From Marinobacter sediminum (GTDB lineage: Bacteria > Pseudomonadota > Gammaproteobacteria > Pseudomonadales > Oleiphilaceae): DNA of 64,000 bases. The notes beneath the pieces are model-generated. The model saw only the letters and a program-made list of their open reading frames with translations, made no database searches and was not told the DNA's origin. This document shows positions 44,894-53,818 of the stretch, piece by piece (positions within the stretch are counted from its first letter, which is position 1; each line of letters starts with the position of its first letter). Location of the stretch: positions 434,001 through 498,000 of the forward strand of contig NZ_JAGTWY010000001.1 of assembly GCF_023657445.1 (NCBI RefSeq). Direction: 5' to 3'. The position numbers and the translations under genes are program-made.

Positions 44894-44928
44894 GAAGCAG
44901 CAGCCGGGAGGCTGCTGCTTCTTGTTTT
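44894..44928 (+). terminator. Rho-independent terminator after the secreted protein
   Basis: A perfect 12-base stem, GAAGCAGCAGCC (44894-44905) and GGCTGCTGCTTC (44910-44921), with a GGGA loop, is followed by TTGTTTT. It ends the plus-strand gene at 44841, just before the convergent metallo-hydrolase stop. Confidence 0.93.
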
Positions 44929-45728
44929 CAGACGTAGTCTACCGGTCGGCTATAGCTGTCCTGCGTAACCAGATCAATCCCGCAGTCCATCTCGCTCACC
45001 CAGTTCAGGAAACGATCTACCATCTCGGGGCCCTCAAAACGTTTTCCATGCTGGGGAACGATCATGTCCACGTCCATTTCCCTGATCATGTTGGCCCAGA
45101 GCCGGCAGACTTTCTTTGATGCAATGTAACGGCGATGGAAGCCGATCATGCTGGGGATATGCTTGTCGAAATCTTTCACGGGCAGGTGGTCGTCCTCACC
45201 ACCCAGAGATGCCCCCAGGTCCCCGGAGAAGAGGATTTTTGACACCGGATCATAGAACTGCAGGTTGCCCACGGAATGCATGAAATGGGCAGGCAGACAT
45301 TGCAGGTACGAATCGCCGAACTTTACGTTGGCACCGGCATCGGGGACGCTGACAATGCGATCGTAAACGCTGCCACTGAGCTGGCTGGTGACGTAGCTGG
45401 AAACCAGGTGAGGCAGGAAGCGTGCCCAGAGCCGCGAAGTGACAATCTTGGCCCGGGTATGGACGATCCACCGGTCGATGGCTCCGATGATGTCCGGGTC
45501 CTGGTGGGAGGCAAACACGTAATCCATGTCGCGAATGTTCATATGCTTCGACGCTGCGACCGAGAGCGGCGTATAGGTCAGATCCCCGCCCGGATCAATC
45601 AGTGCTTCATGCTGGCCGTCAACAATCAGGAACTGGTTGGACTGGACACCCTCACCCGTTACCAGGGAATCGAACATCAGGCATTTATGGTTTCCGTTAT
45701 CAAACAGAACAACTGGCTCGGCTGCCAT
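44928..45728 (-). CDS. ODP-like metallo-beta-lactamase-fold di-iron protein
   Basis: A 266-residue metallo-hydrolase-fold protein. The first metal motif is HQDPD (His75, Asp77, Asp79); others are FMHSVGNLQ, FSGDLGAS (bridging Asp) and PQHGKRF. The set resembles flavodiiron proteins and the oxygen-binding di-iron protein ODP rather than beta-lactamases. There is no flavodoxin domain, so electron transfer to O2 or NO would need a partner. Such proteins may sense oxygen in signal transduction. It is transcribed alone. Confidence 0.82.
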   Translation of the reverse strand: MAAEPVVLFDNGNHKCLMFDSLVTGEGVQSNQFLIVDGQHEALIDPGGDLTYTPLSVAASKHMNIRDMDYVFASHQDPDIIGAIDRWIVHTRAKIVTSRLWARFLPHLVSSYVTSQLSGSVYDRIVSVPDAGANVKFGDSYLQCLPAHFMHSVGNLQFYDPVSKILFSGDLGASLGGEDDHLPVKDFDKHIPSMIGFHRRYIASKKVCRLWANMIREMDVDMIVPQHGKRFEGPEMVDRFLNWVSEMDCGIDLVTQDSYSRPVDYV

Positions 45729-45877
45729 ATCGGTCTCCCGCTAAAAATAGAGTATCCGGCCACGATGACCGGATATTGCAAACTGCGCGGAGATTACAAA
45801 ATTGGCAGAAGGGGACCATTGCCTCAGGTCAATTATCTGATATCCATCAAGTAATGTTTTGTATTTCCTGAGCATCC

Positions 45878-46306
45878 TCAGACCAGTTGAGGTACCCGCT
45901 TGATTCCCCGACGAATTCCCTGTTCCAGAGCGGTACTGACGACCTTGCCGGTGAACGGCACAATATCATCAAAGGTAATGGTGTAATTGATCCGGGTCTG
46001 GCCTTCGGGGGTGTCGTCAAAACGGATCCGGCCCATATGGTTTTTTATCGGGCTCATGCTGGTGATGGTGTATTCGATCAGCGAGTCTGGCTCGAAGTTG
46101 ATCACCGTCTCTTCCAGCCCTACCGGACCAATACCGATCTTGCGGACAGAGCCGATGCCATTGGGATCTGCATATTGGCTGTCCTTGATGCGTTTAACCG
46201 GTGCACCCAGGAGTTTGCCAAAGCGGTTGTGGTCGGCAAACAGCGCGAAAACCTTGTTGCGGGGAGCATCAAGGATTTCATCGATTTGAATGGTATGTAT
46301 GGCCAT
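45878..46306 (-). CDS. SRPBCC-fold (polyketide cyclase/START-like) protein
   Basis: A 142-residue SRPBCC-type ligand-binding protein. It begins IQIDEILDAPRNKVFALFADHNRFGKLL, a typical START-like opening helix. The following GIGSVRKIGIGPVGLEETVINFEPDSLIEYTITSMSP-like strands (quoted only in part) fit the helix-grip fold. Ligand unknown. The ATG follows GTGAGCCT. It is monocistronic, in a small gap before the mmsR-like regulator. Confidence 0.85.
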   Translation of the reverse strand: MAIHTIQIDEILDAPRNKVFALFADHNRFGKLLGAPVKRIKDSQYADPNGIGSVRKIGIGPVGLEETVINFEPDSLIEYTITSMSPIKNHMGRIRFDDTPEGQTRINYTITFDDIVPFTGKVVSTALEQGIRRGIKRVPQLV

Positions 46307-46410
46307 AGGCTCACTCTTGTTTTAGGTTACCTGTATCAAGGATATCTGTTTGCCTTCTACAACAAAAGTCGTAGAAATAGACAGATCCGGGTCTGTTCCG
46401 AAACGCTGTA

Positions 46411-47286
46411 TCAGTGCCGTGCAGTGTGCCGGTAATCCCTTGGTGATTGCCCCATGACCTTCTTGAACAGCCGGGAAAAATAGTAGGCATCGTCATACCC
46501 GAGCCGCCGGCTGATATCGGCAAAACTGAGCTCTGTTGTGTCCAGGATCTGGCAGGCCCGCTCCACCTTTAGATGCAGGAAATGCTGGATGGGAGAGGTG
46601 CCGGTCTGCTCCCGGTAGCGGGTGGCAAAATGCGCCGGCGAGAGGCCTGCGAGATCCGCAAGTTGCTCCAGGGCGATCCTCTCGTCCAGGTGTTCGCGCA
46701 TATAGTTATGGATGGTGTCGAGTTCGACCTTGCGGTCCTGACTGGTCTCGTCAGCATTGATCGGAACGGCTGCCAGAAGCTGGCGCAGGCGGTTGGCGGC
46801 ATGAATCAGGCCCCGGGCCCGAAAGCCGGTCTGACGAACGGACAACAGGCCATTAAAATCCACGAGTAGTCGAGGTTGCCGGCCGAGATGGCGGATACGG
46901 GTCTGGCCATCAAACCCCATGTAATTGCGAAAATCCTCGGCGAGAGGTCCCGTGTAGTGTACCCAGTGAATTGTCCAGGGGTTGTCCGGGTCAGCGGTGT
47001 AGCGGTGATTGGCACCGGCCGGTAACAGCAGTAAATCGCCGGCCTCAACCGTGTAAGGCTCGCCCTGCACATTCAGAAAAGCCTTACCTTCCGTGCAGTA
47101 AACCAAAAGATAGTCGCTATGGTGTTCCCGGTGCATGTGGTGGCCGGTAGCCTTGCGGTAGTGCCCGAATGCCAGGGGGTAAAGGTCCCGGGTTAATGGG
47201 TGGCTAGCCAGTAGTCTGATGATCGGTGCGGGTACCACGTAGCGAATGCTGTTTTGCGGTACAGGCCACTGTGAGGTTTGAGTCAT
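46411..47286 (-). CDS. mmsR: AraC-family regulator, MmsR-like
   Basis: A 291-residue AraC/XylS-type regulator. An N-terminal cupin domain (about residues 25-170, with LLVYCTEGKAFLNV and DLLLLPAGANHRY) is followed by the double HTH (LADLAGLSPAHFATRYRE, then ISRRLGYDDAYYFSRLFKK and GQSPRDYR). The ATG at 47286 is preferred because GAGAG lies just before it; ATG 47298 is possible. It diverges from mmsA, as mmsR does in Pseudomonas, and the two direct repeats between them fit an AraC-type operator. Confidence 0.87.
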   Translation of the reverse strand: MTQTSQWPVPQNSIRYVVPAPIIRLLASHPLTRDLYPLAFGHYRKATGHHMHREHHSDYLLVYCTEGKAFLNVQGEPYTVEAGDLLLLPAGANHRYTADPDNPWTIHWVHYTGPLAEDFRNYMGFDGQTRIRHLGRQPRLLVDFNGLLSVRQTGFRARGLIHAANRLRQLLAAVPINADETSQDRKVELDTIHNYMREHLDERIALEQLADLAGLSPAHFATRYREQTGTSPIQHFLHLKVERACQILDTTELSFADISRRLGYDDAYYFSRLFKKVMGQSPRDYRHTARH

Positions 47287-47318
47287 CGCTCTCGCCATTG
47301 TTTTTGAATATCGAAAGA

Positions 47319-47350
47319 TAGTCCATCACGGGCGAAATTTAGTCAATCAC
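47319..47350. promoter_or_regulatory. Tandem 11-base repeats: probable AraC-type operator
   Basis: TAGTCCATCAC (47319-47329) and TAGTCAATCAC (47340-47350) differ by one base and lie 21 bases apart, that is two helical turns, in direct orientation. That is the geometry of AraC-family half-sites. They lie between the mmsR-like and mmsA start codons, about 97 bases before mmsA. Confidence 0.72.
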
Positions 47351-47447
47351 CATCCTTGCCAACACCGTGCTAGGATTTTTGCAATCATGATCGAACCCTG
47401 CCGGGTCTCGGTCGGCTTCCCGCATAACAACAAACAGGGATATCAAC

Positions 47448-48938
47448 ATGAAAAATGTACCACTGTATCTTGCCGGTGAATTCATCCAGAGCCAGACTCA
47501 GGACTGGATCGAAGTTACCAACCCCGCCACCAACGAAGTGATCGCCAAGGCTCCGTGCACGACGCATTCGGAAATGGAGCAGGCCATCAAATACGCCAGC
47601 GAAGTTTACAAGACCTGGAAAGAGGTGCCTGTCTCCGAGCGCGCCCGGGTTATGCTCCGTTATCAGGCACTGCTGAAGGAACATCACGACGAGATCGCTG
47701 AAATTCTCGCGCAGGAAACCGGTAAAACCTTCGAAGACGCCAAAGGGGACGTATGGCGTGGTATCGAAGTGGTTGAGCACGCCGGAAACGTCGCCTCGCT
47801 GATGATGGGCGAGACCGTTGAAAACGTGGCCCGTGAAGTGGATACCCACTCCTGGATCCAGCCGCTGGGTGTTTGCGCCGGTATTACGCCGTTTAACTTC
47901 CCGGCCATGATTCCCCTGTGGATGTTCCCGATGGCGATTGTCTGCGGTAACACCTTCATCCTGAAGCCGTCTGAGCAGGATCCGCTGACACCGATGCGTC
48001 TGGCTGAGCTGTTTGAGCATGCCGGCGCGCCCAAGGGCGTCCTTCAGGTTGTTCACGGTGGTAAAGAACAGGTTGATACCCTGCTGACGGATCCGGCCAT
48101 CAAGGCCGTTTCTTTCGTTGGCTCCGTTCCGGTAGGCCGTTATATCTATGAAACCGGTACCCGCAACATGAAGCGTGTTCAGAGCTTTGCCGGTGCCAAG
48201 AACCACATGGTCATCATGCCGGATGCCGACAAAAAGCAGGTCATCAATGCCCTGGTTGGTGCCTCGGTTGGTGCCGCTGGCCAGCGCTGCATGGCGATTT
48301 CCGTAGCGGTATTTGTGGGTGAGGCCCAACAGTGGATTCCTGAACTGAAAGAGGCCATGGCCAACGCTCGCCCGGGTGCCTGGGACGACTCGGGTGCCAG
48401 TTATGGTCCGATCATCAGTGCCAAGGCAAAAGATCGTATCGAATCACTGATTGCCACGGGTGAAGCCCAGGGCGCCAACCTGCTGCTCGACGGCCGAGGT
48501 TGCACAGTGGATGGCCTGCCGGACGGCAACTGGGTTGGCCCGACGCTGTTCTCCGGCGTGACCACCGAGATGGACATCTACAACGAGGAAATCTTTGGTC
48601 CTGTCCTGTCCTGCATGGAAGTGGACAGCCTGGGTGACGCCATCGAAGTGATCAACAACAGCCCCTACGGCAACGGCACCTCGATCTTTACCAATTCAGG
48701 TGGTGCTGCCCGCCGGTTCCAGCACGACATCGATGTGGGTCAGGTGGGTGTGAACATTCCCATTCCGGTACCCCTGCCGTTCTTCTCGTTCACCGGCTGG
48801 AAGGGCTCCTTCTACGGTGATCAGCACGCGTACGGCAAGCAGGCGGTGCGCTTCTATACGGAAACCAAAACCGTCACCTCACGCTGGTTCTCCAGCGAGG
48901 CGACGACCGAGGCGAACTTCTCAATCCAGTTGCGTTGA
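47448..48938 (+). CDS. mmsA: Methylmalonate-semialdehyde dehydrogenase (CoA-acylating)
   Basis: A 496-residue aldehyde dehydrogenase. The catalytic Cys281 lies in [29 protein letters not shown] and [17 protein letters not shown] are MmsA hallmarks. It converts methylmalonate semialdehyde, with NAD and CoA, to propionyl-CoA, CO2 and NADH, the last step of distal valine degradation. It leads a run of valine-catabolic genes and is divergent from the AraC-type regulator. The ATG follows the usual short leader. Confidence 0.95.
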   Translation: MKNVPLYLAGEFIQSQTQDWIEVTNPATNEVIAKAPCTTHSEMEQAIKYASEVYKTWKEVPVSERARVMLRYQALLKEHHDEIAEILAQETGKTFEDAKGDVWRGIEVVEHAGNVASLMMGETVENVAREVDTHSWIQPLGVCAGITPFNFPAMIPLWMFPMAIVCGNTFILKPSEQDPLTPMRLAELFEHAGAPKGVLQVVHGGKEQVDTLLTDPAIKAVSFVGSVPVGRYIYETGTRNMKRVQSFAGAKNHMVIMPDADKKQVINALVGASVGAAGQRCMAISVAVFVGEAQQWIPELKEAMANARPGAWDDSGASYGPIISAKAKDRIESLIATGEAQGANLLLDGRGCTVDGLPDGNWVGPTLFSGVTTEMDIYNEEIFGPVLSCMEVDSLGDAIEVINNSPYGNGTSIFTNSGGAARRFQHDIDVGQVGVNIPIPVPLPFFSFTGWKGSFYGDQHAYGKQAVRFYTETKTVTSRWFSSEATTEANFSIQLR

Positions 48939-48961
48939 TTGCGTTGAAGGTGGGGATGTTT

Positions 48962-48994
48962 GGGCCGGAACTCGTTTCCGGCCCCTTGTTTCCT
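48962..48994 (+). terminator. Terminator-like hairpin after mmsA
   Basis: A perfect 9-base stem, GGGCCGGAA (48962-48970) and TTCCGGCCC (48976-48984), with a five-base loop, is followed by a pyrimidine-rich CTTGTTTCCTTTCC. It could give partial termination, lowering expression of the downstream genes relative to mmsA. Confidence 0.7.
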
Positions 48995-49030
48995 TTCCTG
49001 CAGCCAAGCCTCTTAGTTCTGGAGTGATTC

Positions 49031-50197
49031 ATGGACTTTAACCTGACCGAAGACCAGCTCGCCTTCCGCGAGGCGGCGCGTGCGTTCGCCGAGAAATCCA
49101 TGGCACCGCACGCGGCGAAGTGGGATGACGAGCATATTTTTCCTGTAGATGTGTTGAAGGAAGCTGGCGAAATGGGCTTTATGGGCCTGTATACGCCGGA
49201 GCCACTGGGTGGCATGGGGTTATCCCGTCTCGATACCTCGGTGATTGTCGAGGAGCTGGCAGCCGCCTGCCCATCGACGGCCGCCTTTATCACGATCCAC
49301 AACATGGCGACCTGGATGGTTGCCAGCTTTGCCTCCGATGACCTCAAACAGGAAATTGTACCGAAACTGGCCAGTGGTGAATGGCTGGCTTCTTACTGCC
49401 TGACAGAGCCCGGTGCCGGATCCGATGCGGCCAGCCTGCGAACCAAGGCGGTTCGTGATGGTGACAGTTACCTGATCAATGGCAGCAAGGTCTTTATCTC
49501 CGGCGCTGGCAGCACCGATATCCTGGTGCTTATGGCCCGCACCGGTGCGCCGGATAGCGGATCGAAAGGCATTTCTACCTTTGTCATTCCCGCCGATGCC
49601 GACGGCATTACCTACGGCAAGAATGAAGAAAAGATGGGCTGGCACAGTCAGCCGACCCGCATGATCAGTCTTGAGAATGTGCGTATTCCCGCCTCCAGTC
49701 GTGTTGGTGAGGAAGGCGACGGTTTTGCTATCGCCATGAAAGGTCTGGATGGGGGGCGTCTCAATATCGCCACCTGTTCTCTGGGTGGTGCCCAGGCCGC
49801 ACTGCTGCGTGCACGCAATTACATGCACGAGCGCGAGCAATTCGGTAAACCACTGGCAGCTTTCCAGGCCCTGCAATTCAAACTGGCGGATATGGCGACC
49901 AATCTGGTTGCGTCCCGCCAGATGGTGCGGCTGGGCGCTTTCAAGCTGGATAACGCCGACCCGGAAGCGACCTTGCATTGCGCCATGGCCAAGCGCTTTG
50001 CCACCGACGCCTGTTTTGACGTGGTGAACGAGGCTCTGCAGCTCCACGGCGGTTATGGCTATATCCGCGAGTATCCTCTGGAGCGCTACCTGCGTGACCT
50101 GCGCGTGCACCAGATTCTTGAAGGCACAAACGAAATCATGCGCCTGATCGTTGCCCGTCGTCTGCTCGATGACGGTGTGGCGGAAGCGATCCAATAA
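49031..50197 (+). CDS. Acyl-CoA dehydrogenase, probably isobutyryl-CoA dehydrogenase
   Basis: A 388-residue flavoprotein of the short/branched-chain acyl-CoA dehydrogenase group. The CLTEPGAGSDAASL segment, MGWHSQPTRM and ILEGTNEIMRLIVARRL (catalytic Glu region near the C-terminus) are intact. In this context the likely substrate is isobutyryl-CoA to methacrylyl-CoA. GGAGTG precedes the ATG. It is followed after 10 bases by an enoyl-CoA hydratase gene. Confidence 0.9.
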   Translation: MDFNLTEDQLAFREAARAFAEKSMAPHAAKWDDEHIFPVDVLKEAGEMGFMGLYTPEPLGGMGLSRLDTSVIVEELAAACPSTAAFITIHNMATWMVASFASDDLKQEIVPKLASGEWLASYCLTEPGAGSDAASLRTKAVRDGDSYLINGSKVFISGAGSTDILVLMARTGAPDSGSKGISTFVIPADADGITYGKNEEKMGWHSQPTRMISLENVRIPASSRVGEEGDGFAIAMKGLDGGRLNIATCSLGGAQAALLRARNYMHEREQFGKPLAAFQALQFKLADMATNLVASRQMVRLGAFKLDNADPEATLHCAMAKRFATDACFDVVNEALQLHGGYGYIREYPLERYLRDLRVHQILEGTNEIMRLIVARRLLDDGVAEAIQ

Positions 50198-50207
50198 GGA
50201 GATTCCC

Positions 50208-50987
50208 ATGAGTGATCTGATTCAGCTCGAAAAACGCGGACACATTGCAGTAATGACCATCAATAATCCGCCGGCGAACACCTGGACCAAAGAGTCCCTG
50301 GCGGCTCTGGTCACCACCATTAATGATCTCAATGAAGACCGGAACATTTTTGCCCTGGTGGTGACCGGGCAGGGCGAGAAGTTTTTCTCCGCCGGCGCTG
50401 ATCTCAAGGCGTTTGCCGATGGCGACATAGCCAATGCCAGCGACATGGGAAAGGCTTTTGGCGAGGCCTTTTCGACGCTGAGTGCATTTCGTGGTGTGTC
50501 GATTGCGGCTGTGAACGGTTACGCCATGGGTGGCGGCCTTGAATGTGCGATGGCCTGTGATATCCGGATTGCCGAGGAGCAGTCCCAGATGGCCTTGCCA
50601 GAGGCTGGTGTTGGTTTGCTGCCCTGTGCCGGGGGCACTCAGAATCTGCCCTGGCTGGTTGGCGAAGGCTGGGCCAAGCGGATGATCCTGTGTGGTGAGC
50701 GTGTCACCGCTGAAAAAGCGGCGCAGATCGGTCTGGTGGAAGAAGTCGTTCCAACCGGGAAGAGTCTTGAAAAGGCTCTGGAGCTGGCGGAAATGGCCTG
50801 TAAACAAAGCCCGTCCTCCACGGCACGTTGCAAAACCCTGGTCATGAGCGCTCGCGATGGCCGCAGTCATGCTGATGGCTGGCGCATGGAGCGCGAGCTG
50901 TTTGTTGAGCTGTTCTCCACCGAAGACCAGAGAGAAGGCGTCAACGCGTTTCTGGAGAAGCGCAAACCCGAATGGAAAAACCGCTGA
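50208..50987 (+). CDS. Enoyl-CoA hydratase
   Basis: A 259-residue crotonase. FSAGADLKAF and GYAMGGGLECAMACDIRIA supply the oxyanion hole; EAGVGLLPCAGGTQ includes a catalytic Glu. It probably hydrates methacrylyl-CoA to 3-hydroxyisobutyryl-CoA. The start chosen is ATG 50208 with AAGGAG upstream; the open frame upstream overlaps the dehydrogenase and is unlike the family. Confidence 0.9.
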   Translation: MSDLIQLEKRGHIAVMTINNPPANTWTKESLAALVTTINDLNEDRNIFALVVTGQGEKFFSAGADLKAFADGDIANASDMGKAFGEAFSTLSAFRGVSIAAVNGYAMGGGLECAMACDIRIAEEQSQMALPEAGVGLLPCAGGTQNLPWLVGEGWAKRMILCGERVTAEKAAQIGLVEEVVPTGKSLEKALELAEMACKQSPSSTARCKTLVMSARDGRSHADGWRMERELFVELFSTEDQREGVNAFLEKRKPEWKNR

Positions 50988-51021
50988 AACCCGACGCAGT
51001 GCAACGGTTGAAGGAATTGTT

Positions 51022-52092
51022 ATGAGTGATCAATCCATCGTCTTTGAAGAGTGGAAAACGGTTGATGGCGCACTGATCGCCGTGGCGCGGCTGAGCACGC
51101 CCAAGGCGCTCAACTCGCTGTCACTGGAAACGATCCGCCTGCTGACGCCACAGCTCAAACGCTGGGCGGAGGATAATCTTATCCGGGCAGTCTGGCTGGA
51201 AGCAGAGGGCGACAAGGCCTTCTGTGCCGGAGGCGACATCGTGGCCCTGTACCGCAGCATGACTGAACCCGAGGGCGCCAGCGAGGGCGAGGCCTTCTTC
51301 ACCGAAGAATACGCGCTGGATTACCTGATTCACACCTTCCCCAAGCCCATCGTGTGCTGGGGCCATGGCATCGTCATGGGTGGTGGCATGGGGATCATGG
51401 CAGGTGCCTCCCACCGCGTGGTTACCGAAAGTTCCAAGCTCGCCATGCCGGAGATCACCATTGGCCTCTACCCGGATGTGGCCGCCGGCTGGTTTCTGAA
51501 TAAAGCGCCCGGTCGTACGGGCCTGTTTTTGGGGCTTACCGGAGCCCGCATGAATGCTGCTGATGCGTTGTTTACCGGCCTGGCAGATCGCTTTGTAAAA
51601 CATGAGCTCAAAGCCGGCGTAGTGGAAAGCCTCAAGCAACATGAATGGCAGGACCAGGATGCCCACGCTGTGGTTAGCAGCGTACTGAGGCAGTTCGAAC
51701 AGCAAAGCGCAGAAGCTCTGCCCGATTCGCCGGTGCGTGCGCATTTCGATGAAATAAACCGGGTGACTGATGCGGACTCTCTTGAGGCGGTCGTCAGCCA
51801 GTTGCGTGAACTCTCCGGTGGTGATGGCTGGGCAGCGAAGGCAACCAGATCACTGGCCTCCGCGTCACCGACCTCACTGGCTCTGGTCTGGAGACATTTG
51901 CACGGTTGTGTTCATGACAGCCTGAAAGAAGTGCTCGACAAGGAGCTGGTGCTTTCGCAGAAATGCCTGGGTAAGGGCGAGTTCGCCGAGGGCATTCGCG
52001 CGTTGCTGATCGATAAGGACCAGCAACCGAGGTGGCGGTACGCCTCACTGGCGGAAATGGACAGCGCCTGGATTGACGACTTTTTCGAATAA
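51022..52092 (+). CDS. 3-hydroxyisobutyryl-CoA hydrolase
   Basis: A 356-residue crotonase-fold hydrolase of HIBCH type. FCAGGDIVALY and GHGIVMGGGMGIMAGASHRVVTE (quoted in part) are typical; MPEITIGLYPDVAAGWFL carries the Glu and Asp conserved in hydrolase members. It releases free 3-hydroxyisobutyrate, the substrate of the next gene product. The ATG at 51022 follows AAGGAATTGTT. Length exceeds ordinary enoyl-CoA hydratases by about 100 residues, as in HIBCH. Confidence 0.93.
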   Translation: MSDQSIVFEEWKTVDGALIAVARLSTPKALNSLSLETIRLLTPQLKRWAEDNLIRAVWLEAEGDKAFCAGGDIVALYRSMTEPEGASEGEAFFTEEYALDYLIHTFPKPIVCWGHGIVMGGGMGIMAGASHRVVTESSKLAMPEITIGLYPDVAAGWFLNKAPGRTGLFLGLTGARMNAADALFTGLADRFVKHELKAGVVESLKQHEWQDQDAHAVVSSVLRQFEQQSAEALPDSPVRAHFDEINRVTDADSLEAVVSQLRELSGGDGWAAKATRSLASASPTSLALVWRHLHGCVHDSLKEVLDKELVLSQKCLGKGEFAEGIRALLIDKDQQPRWRYASLAEMDSAWIDDFFE

Positions 52093-52155
52093 CCGCCAAC
52101 AGGGCATCGAAAGCGGTGGTCTGCTTGAGCGAATACAACAATAAGGGGAAAAGAT

Positions 52156-53043
52156 ATGGCAACGATTACGTTTATTGGCCTGGGCAACATGGGCGGCCCC
52201 ATGGCCGGAAATCTCGTTAAAGCCGGGCATGATGTGACCGTATTTGACCTGTCAAAAGACGCAGTACAGGCACTGGTCGCCGAAGGCGCTAAAACGGCCG
52301 ACACAGCGCACGAAGCGGCCAAAGGTGCCGAATGCGTGATCACTATGCTGCCCGCCGGCCAGCACGTGGAGGCGGTGTACCTGGGCGAGGATGGACTGTT
52401 GGCGAACCTGCCTGAAGGTACCCTGGTGATCGACTCTTCCACCATTGCACCGGAAACGGCACGTGGTGTTGCGGAAGAGGCAACAGCCCGCAAGATTCCG
52501 TTCCTGGACGCACCTGTTTCTGGCGGCGTCGGTGGTGCCAAGGCCGGTACGCTGACCTTTATCTGTGGTGGCGCCGAGGATACCTTCAGCAAAGCCAAAC
52601 CGATTCTCGACGCCATGGGAAAGAACGTCTTTCACGCCGGCGCCCACGGTTCCGGCCAGGTCGCCAAAATCTGCAACAACATGCTGCTCGCTGTCCTGAT
52701 GGCCGGTACCAGTGAGGCATTGGCACTGGGCGTGAAGAACGGCCTGGACCCTGCGGTGCTGTCTGAAATCATGAAACAGAGCTCGGGCGGTAACTGGGCG
52801 CTGAACGTATACAATCCGTGGCCGGGTGTGATGGATGGTGTGCCTGCTTCCCGTGGCTATGAAGGTGGCTTCCTTGTGAACCTGATGAATAAGGATCTGG
52901 GGCTGGCTTTCGATAACGCGGTTTCCAATCACGCCGCTATCCCCATGGGTTCACTGGCCCGCAACCTGTTTGAGCTTCATGCCGGGCAGGGCAACGGAGG
53001 CCTGGACTTCTCCAGCATCCAGCGTCTGTACAAGCCGGAGTAA
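52156..53043 (+). CDS. mmsB: 3-hydroxyisobutyrate dehydrogenase
   Basis: A 295-residue beta-hydroxyacid dehydrogenase. The N-terminal GLGNMGGPMAGNLVKAGH binds NAD; DAPVSGGVGGAKAGTLTF and VAKICNNMLL (catalytic Lys) are conserved. It oxidises 3-hydroxyisobutyrate to methylmalonate semialdehyde for MmsA. With the preceding genes it completes isobutyryl-CoA to propionyl-CoA conversion. A stable hairpin follows the stop. Confidence 0.95.
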   Translation: MATITFIGLGNMGGPMAGNLVKAGHDVTVFDLSKDAVQALVAEGAKTADTAHEAAKGAECVITMLPAGQHVEAVYLGEDGLLANLPEGTLVIDSSTIAPETARGVAEEATARKIPFLDAPVSGGVGGAKAGTLTFICGGAEDTFSKAKPILDAMGKNVFHAGAHGSGQVAKICNNMLLAVLMAGTSEALALGVKNGLDPAVLSEIMKQSSGGNWALNVYNPWPGVMDGVPASRGYEGGFLVNLMNKDLGLAFDNAVSNHAAIPMGSLARNLFELHAGQGNGGLDFSSIQRLYKPE

Positions 53044-53050
53044 GCTGAAT

Positions 53051-53072
53051 CGGGCACGGTTCGCCGTGCCCG
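53051..53072 (+). terminator. Hairpin terminator after mmsB
   Basis: CGGGCACGG and CCGTGCCCG pair perfectly (9 bases) across a TTCG tetraloop, followed by a C/T-rich tail. It ends the valine block. Confidence 0.72.
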
Positions 53073-53121
53073 TACCTCCTGCCCCCTTTCTTCTCCCGGA
53101 TGCTTTACGGGCGTCTAATTG

Positions 53122-53718
53122 CTATAGCGGCCTTTCGAAGTCTGCTTCCACGCGTCTGCGATAAGAGATCATGAGGATCAACAGAATGCAGGCAACGGCG
53201 ATCGCACCGGGGAATAAAACGGTCGTGATGGAATAGCTTTCCAGAGCCAGGATGACGATCAGGTTGCGCGTCGCGAAAAGTGAGAAGAAAAGCAGTGATT
53301 CAGAAAACGGATGGTAAAAGGATTTTCGGATGGTTGGGCCGAACCCCAGAACATCAACGGTTGTGAGCACAACGACCGCCCAAAGCGGATCTGCCGTTAA
53401 ATACCAGAAAGGCAGGGATGACATGGCCAGTATAAAAAAAAGCCAGTCAGTACCAGTAATGGCAATATCGCCTCGCTTTAAAAATGCCAGCAATGCGATG
53501 ACTATTGCCACGACGCCGGACACACCAACGGGCCATGCGCCCACTCCGCCATCGGCCTGAAGTTGAGCGAGAAACACCACGAAGGTGGTTGTTCCCCAAA
53601 TCACCCAGGAAAATACATGCGGCCTTATTGCCCCCTTGATGATGGCGCGCATATAGGGCAAAAACGCCATGAATGTGAGCGCTATCGCAACCGCACTTAA
53701 AACCCCTTTGTACGACAT
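53122..53718 (-). CDS. Hypothetical polytopic membrane protein
   Basis: A 198-residue protein with about seven hydrophobic helices and a short basic C-terminal tail (YRRRVEADFERPL). The N-terminal FLPYMRAIIKGAIRPHVFSW looks like the first half of a PQ-loop/SWEET-like protein, but I am not confident. AGGAAGTC lies before the ATG. First gene of the eight-gene minus-strand array that extends to about 57.4 kb; no function assigned. Confidence 0.7.
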   Translation of the reverse strand: MSYKGVLSAVAIALTFMAFLPYMRAIIKGAIRPHVFSWVIWGTTTFVVFLAQLQADGGVGAWPVGVSGVVAIVIALLAFLKRGDIAITGTDWLFFILAMSSLPFWYLTADPLWAVVVLTTVDVLGFGPTIRKSFYHPFSESLLFFSLFATRNLIVILALESYSITTVLFPGAIAVACILLILMISYRRRVEADFERPL

Positions 53719-53818
53719 GACTTCCTGCGTTTTCCATTCTGGTATTTGCGCTCATTGTCGCACAGGCGCGATCACGATTTTTTTCAGGCAGTCATTGAAC
53801 CAGGATGCTCAAACATGG

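Noticed and set aside
44928..45728. Possible beta-lactamase or glyoxalase II
   Set aside because: The HxHxDH motif is replaced by HQDPD and the overall pattern fits di-iron proteins better.
47385..48329. 314-codon minus-strand frame opposite mmsA
   Set aside because: mmsA is unambiguous and the opposite frame shows no motif; it is a coding shadow.
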